Below are positions 62,137 to 64,000 of a stretch of DNA of 64,000 nucleotides, piece by piece. This stretch comes from JAMXLG01 sp963765935 (GTDB taxonomy: Bacteria; Vulcanimicrobiota; Vulcanimicrobiia; Vulcanimicrobiales; Vulcanimicrobiaceae): NCBI GenBank assembly GCA_963765935.1, contig CAVXXX010000002.1, positions 1-64,000 of the forward strand, given 5' to 3'. Position 1 is the stretch's first letter. Every line of letters begins with the position of its first letter. The translations under genes and the position numbers were made by a program. A model generated the notes under the pieces. It ran no database searches and was not told where the DNA came from. It saw only the letters and a program-made list of their open reading frames with translations.

Positions 62137-64000
62137 ATGCGTGTACTTTCCGTGGCGGCGCTCGTTTGTTCGTTTGCCGCCGTTCTATCGTGCGATCGCG
62201 TTCAATCACAAAGTGCCGGCGCAATGAGCAAAGCAAGGGCGATTCAAGCGGCAGGTCTCACACGCACGGCGTATGAGCTCCGTGGAACATCGCAGAACTA
62301 CGCGATAAGCGCATTCGAAGTTAACGGGGACGGATCTAACGGTGCGCCTGGAACCGTGCAACCCGGCGTCAGTGTGTGGGACGCCGATCGCGACGAGATG
62401 CTGAGCGACCGGCAAATCAACATGCCGCCAAACGGTAATTTTACGACGACAACCGGCAAACAAGCCGATCATGATGAGCCGACACTCGCGCGAACGCCGG
62501 ACAATGCTCTTTTGGCGCTGTACGGTGCGAATAGCACGTACTATAGAAACCATCCTCCGTCGGCGTGGGCTTGCCCGAGCGGTTTCTGCGAACCGTTCAA
62601 ATTCGCCGCTCCCAGCGACGCGAATGGCCCGAAAGTTGCTGATGCGCTCGCGAATTCGCAGGAGTACCTCATCCCGAGCGTCGGCCTCTCCGAAACGTCG
62701 GCCGCGACGCTGGGTGACGTGACGATAATCGCCGGTCAGCAACAGCCGAACAGCCGCTACGGCCAGCCCGGCGCACAGGGATACGTAACGTTGCACGCAT
62801 CGCAGACGTTCGATACGGCAGCCGGCCCATGGGCATTCCGCTCGTCGCACACGCCTCCGGCCGACGGCCTCGAAACGCTCACGCTAACGCCATTCGATGA
62901 TTCGTACGTCGACTTCGGAATCGTCCAAGCATCACCCGGATCCGGCGCTATTTCGATCTCTGTCGCCGGCGCGTCATGCTCCCAGTCAATCACATCGAAT
63001 GGTGATGCCGCGTCGGTTGCGCAGACCTTCGCGAGTAACTTTGCATCGACGTGCAGCGCGTTAAGCGGAAAATTGTCGGCAATGCAAGTGCGGTACGATC
63101 CCACCCTAATCTTCCAAGGACGTCCGCTCGTTCCGGCCGCCGTCGGTTTATTCGCGAAGAACGGCGATTCGCAATCGTTACCGAGCATTCGTGAGGTGAT
63201 ATTGAACTGTTCGGGCGCGATTTCGTGCGGTGGGGCGCGTGGACTCAATGCCGTGAACGACCAGCGAACGGGTGGACGGCATCGTCACTACCTCTTTGGC
63301 GGCGCCATCCATTTTGGCCGGTACATCTATTACGTTATGGACACGGAGATCCTCACCGGAACTTGGTTCGGCGCCGCGCACAACGGATACGGCTTGGCTC
63401 TGGCATGTTTCCGTTCGTCGGGTCCGTCGGGCGCGCGATGGACGTGGACGAATTGCTCGGGGCGCTACCCATTCTCAGTCGCACCGGGCCAACGTGCAAC
63501 GGGCCTCTTGCAATCACCCGACAGTCCTTATTTTTTGCGTCCTCCGGTCAACGGTTACCCCAGCAATATGACGCCGTATATTTACGATATGCGCATGGCA
63601 GCACAGCCGCCGTTTAACGGATCGCGAAATTATCCGGTCACGAGCGCTAAATGGGTGACTGGACTCTCCGACGGCGATCTGATGATTGCACACGGATGTC
63701 AAACACGAAGCGGCAATCTTTCGGTCTGTTACGCAATCCTCGATCCGGCTAACGATAAGACGACACTCGCGGGCGTCGTTGCTGAAACAACCGGTGGAGG
63801 TTCGCTTGCGTCCGTCGCGCTTCGCACGACGCAAACGACGGTAGATCTCGCGGTTCTCGTTGGCCTGGGAAGCCGTTGGGGCTGCGGCACCGATGGAACG
63901 TGCTTGATTATTTATCGCTTTCATGCTCCCGACCGCACGTGGCAGCGCATTTCAACGCAATCGCTCGGCGGCGATCGCAATGCAGGTTTCCCCGGCTTCA
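62137..64000 (+). CDS. Large secreted lipoprotein, unknown function, cut by the window edge
   Basis: The frame is open from ATG 62137 (GGGGGAAA before it) to the right edge, 621 residues so far. Signal MRVLSVAALVCSFAAVLSC with lipobox VLSC (Cys 19), then ELRGTSQNYAISAFEVNG. The mature sequence is rich in Ser, Gly, Asn and Thr with scattered cysteines (WACPSGFCEPF, ILNCSGAISCGG) and repeated strand-like units such as GLALACFRSSGPSG and MIAHGCQTRSGNLSVCYAI. This fits a surface beta-propeller or jellyroll protein. I do not recognise a family. It is the last gene seen of the polysaccharide operon, 16 bases after the glycosyltransferase. Confidence 0.7.
   Translation, partial: MRVLSVAALVCSFAAVLSCDRVQSQSAGAMSKARAIQAAGLTRTAYELRGTSQNYAISAFEVNGDGSNGAPGTVQPGVSVWDADRDEMLSDRQINMPPNGNFTTTTGKQADHDEPTLARTPDNALLALYGANSTYYRNHPPSAWACPSGFCEPFKFAAPSDANGPKVADALANSQEYLIPSVGLSETSAATLGDVTIIAGQQQPNSRYGQPGAQGYVTLHASQTFDTAAGPWAFRSSHTPPADGLETLTLTPFDDSYVDFGIVQASPGSGAISISVAGASCSQSITSNGDAASVAQTFASNFASTCSALSGKLSAMQVRYDPTLIFQGRPLVPAAVGLFAKNGDSQSLPSIREVILNCSGAISCGGARGLNAVNDQRTGGRHRHYLFGGAIHFGRYIYYVMDTEILTGTWFGAAHNGYGLALACFRSSGPSGARWTWTNCSGRYPFSVAPGQRATGLLQSPDSPYFLRPPVNGYPSNMTPYIYDMRMAAQPPFNGSRNYPVTSAKWVTGLSDGDLMIAHGCQTRSGNLSVCYAILDPANDKTTLAGVVAETTGGGSLASVALRTTQTTVDLAVLVGLGSRWGCGTDGTCLIIYRFHAPDRTWQRISTQSLGGDRNAGFPGF

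Overview
The window is 64 kb of compact, moderately GC-rich bacterial chromosome. The organism is a diderm: it has an LptF/LptG-type lipopolysaccharide export permease, many predicted lipoproteins, and a nucleotide-sugar and surface-polysaccharide locus. It appears aerobic, with three ring-cleavage or pathway enzymes for tyrosine, an EgtB-like enzyme and a c-type cytochrome, and it depends on cobalamin for its ribonucleotide reductase. Gene content and the style of the secreted proteins suggest an uncultured lineage such as Eremiobacterota (WPS-2). That assignment is an inference from gene content; no 16S rRNA or phylogeny is available here. I see no rRNA, insertion sequence, prophage or CRISPR array. 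The only stretch over 300 bases between intact genes (44807-45112) holds an OsmC remnant.

Layout. 1-8.3 kb: the 5' part of a class II (B12-dependent) ribonucleotide reductase gene behind a tandem NrdR-box operator; a YqeG-family phosphatase, aroE and a 27-residue membrane microprotein; a DUF1259 lipoprotein; an LptF/G permease; tRNA-Ser; and a coupled set of half-length aldehyde dehydrogenase, class II aldolase and EAL protein. 8.3-13.8 kb: serA, two histidine phosphatases (the second probably CobC, apparently with an ATA start), cobT and cobS, with a BtuF-like binding protein converging on them. 13.8-17.4 kb: VOC protein, cytochrome c, AraC regulator, alpha/beta hydrolase and a secreted protein.

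17.4-32.8 kb is organised around tyrosine (homogentisate) catabolism. To the left, hppD, deoC, an aldehyde dehydrogenase, a PAS-GGDEF-EAL protein, an EgtB-like enzyme, a decayed peptide-binding lipoprotein and icd lie head to tail with tiny gaps or overlaps. To the right, a divergent set holds an uncharacterised protein, fumarylacetoacetase, a stand-alone LigD polymerase domain and an acetyltransferase, met by hmgA, a CDGSH protein and a YbhB-like protein on the other strand. hppD, hmgA and fahA are present but no recognisable maleylacetoacetate isomerase is; the uncharacterised gene at 27390 is the natural candidate for that gap.

32.8-53.6 kb is mostly housekeeping: SRP RNA, a DUF4446 gene, an M23 peptidase, yggT, lepA, rdgB, seven of the window's eight tRNA genes, a second membrane GGDEF-EAL protein, a GAF membrane sensor, a methyltransferase, tig-clpP-clpX, and a coupled winged-helix/STAS pair. 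53.6-64 kb is a surface-polysaccharide operon: a CapD/FlaA1-like dehydratase, then homologues of WbpA, WbpB, WbpD, WbpE and WbpI (a full route from UDP-GlcNAc to a diacetamido uronic acid sugar nucleotide), a glycosyltransferase, and a large secreted lipoprotein that runs off the right edge.

Genes are densely packed. Many consecutive genes overlap by 1-4 bases, and six convergent pairs overlap at their 3' ends.
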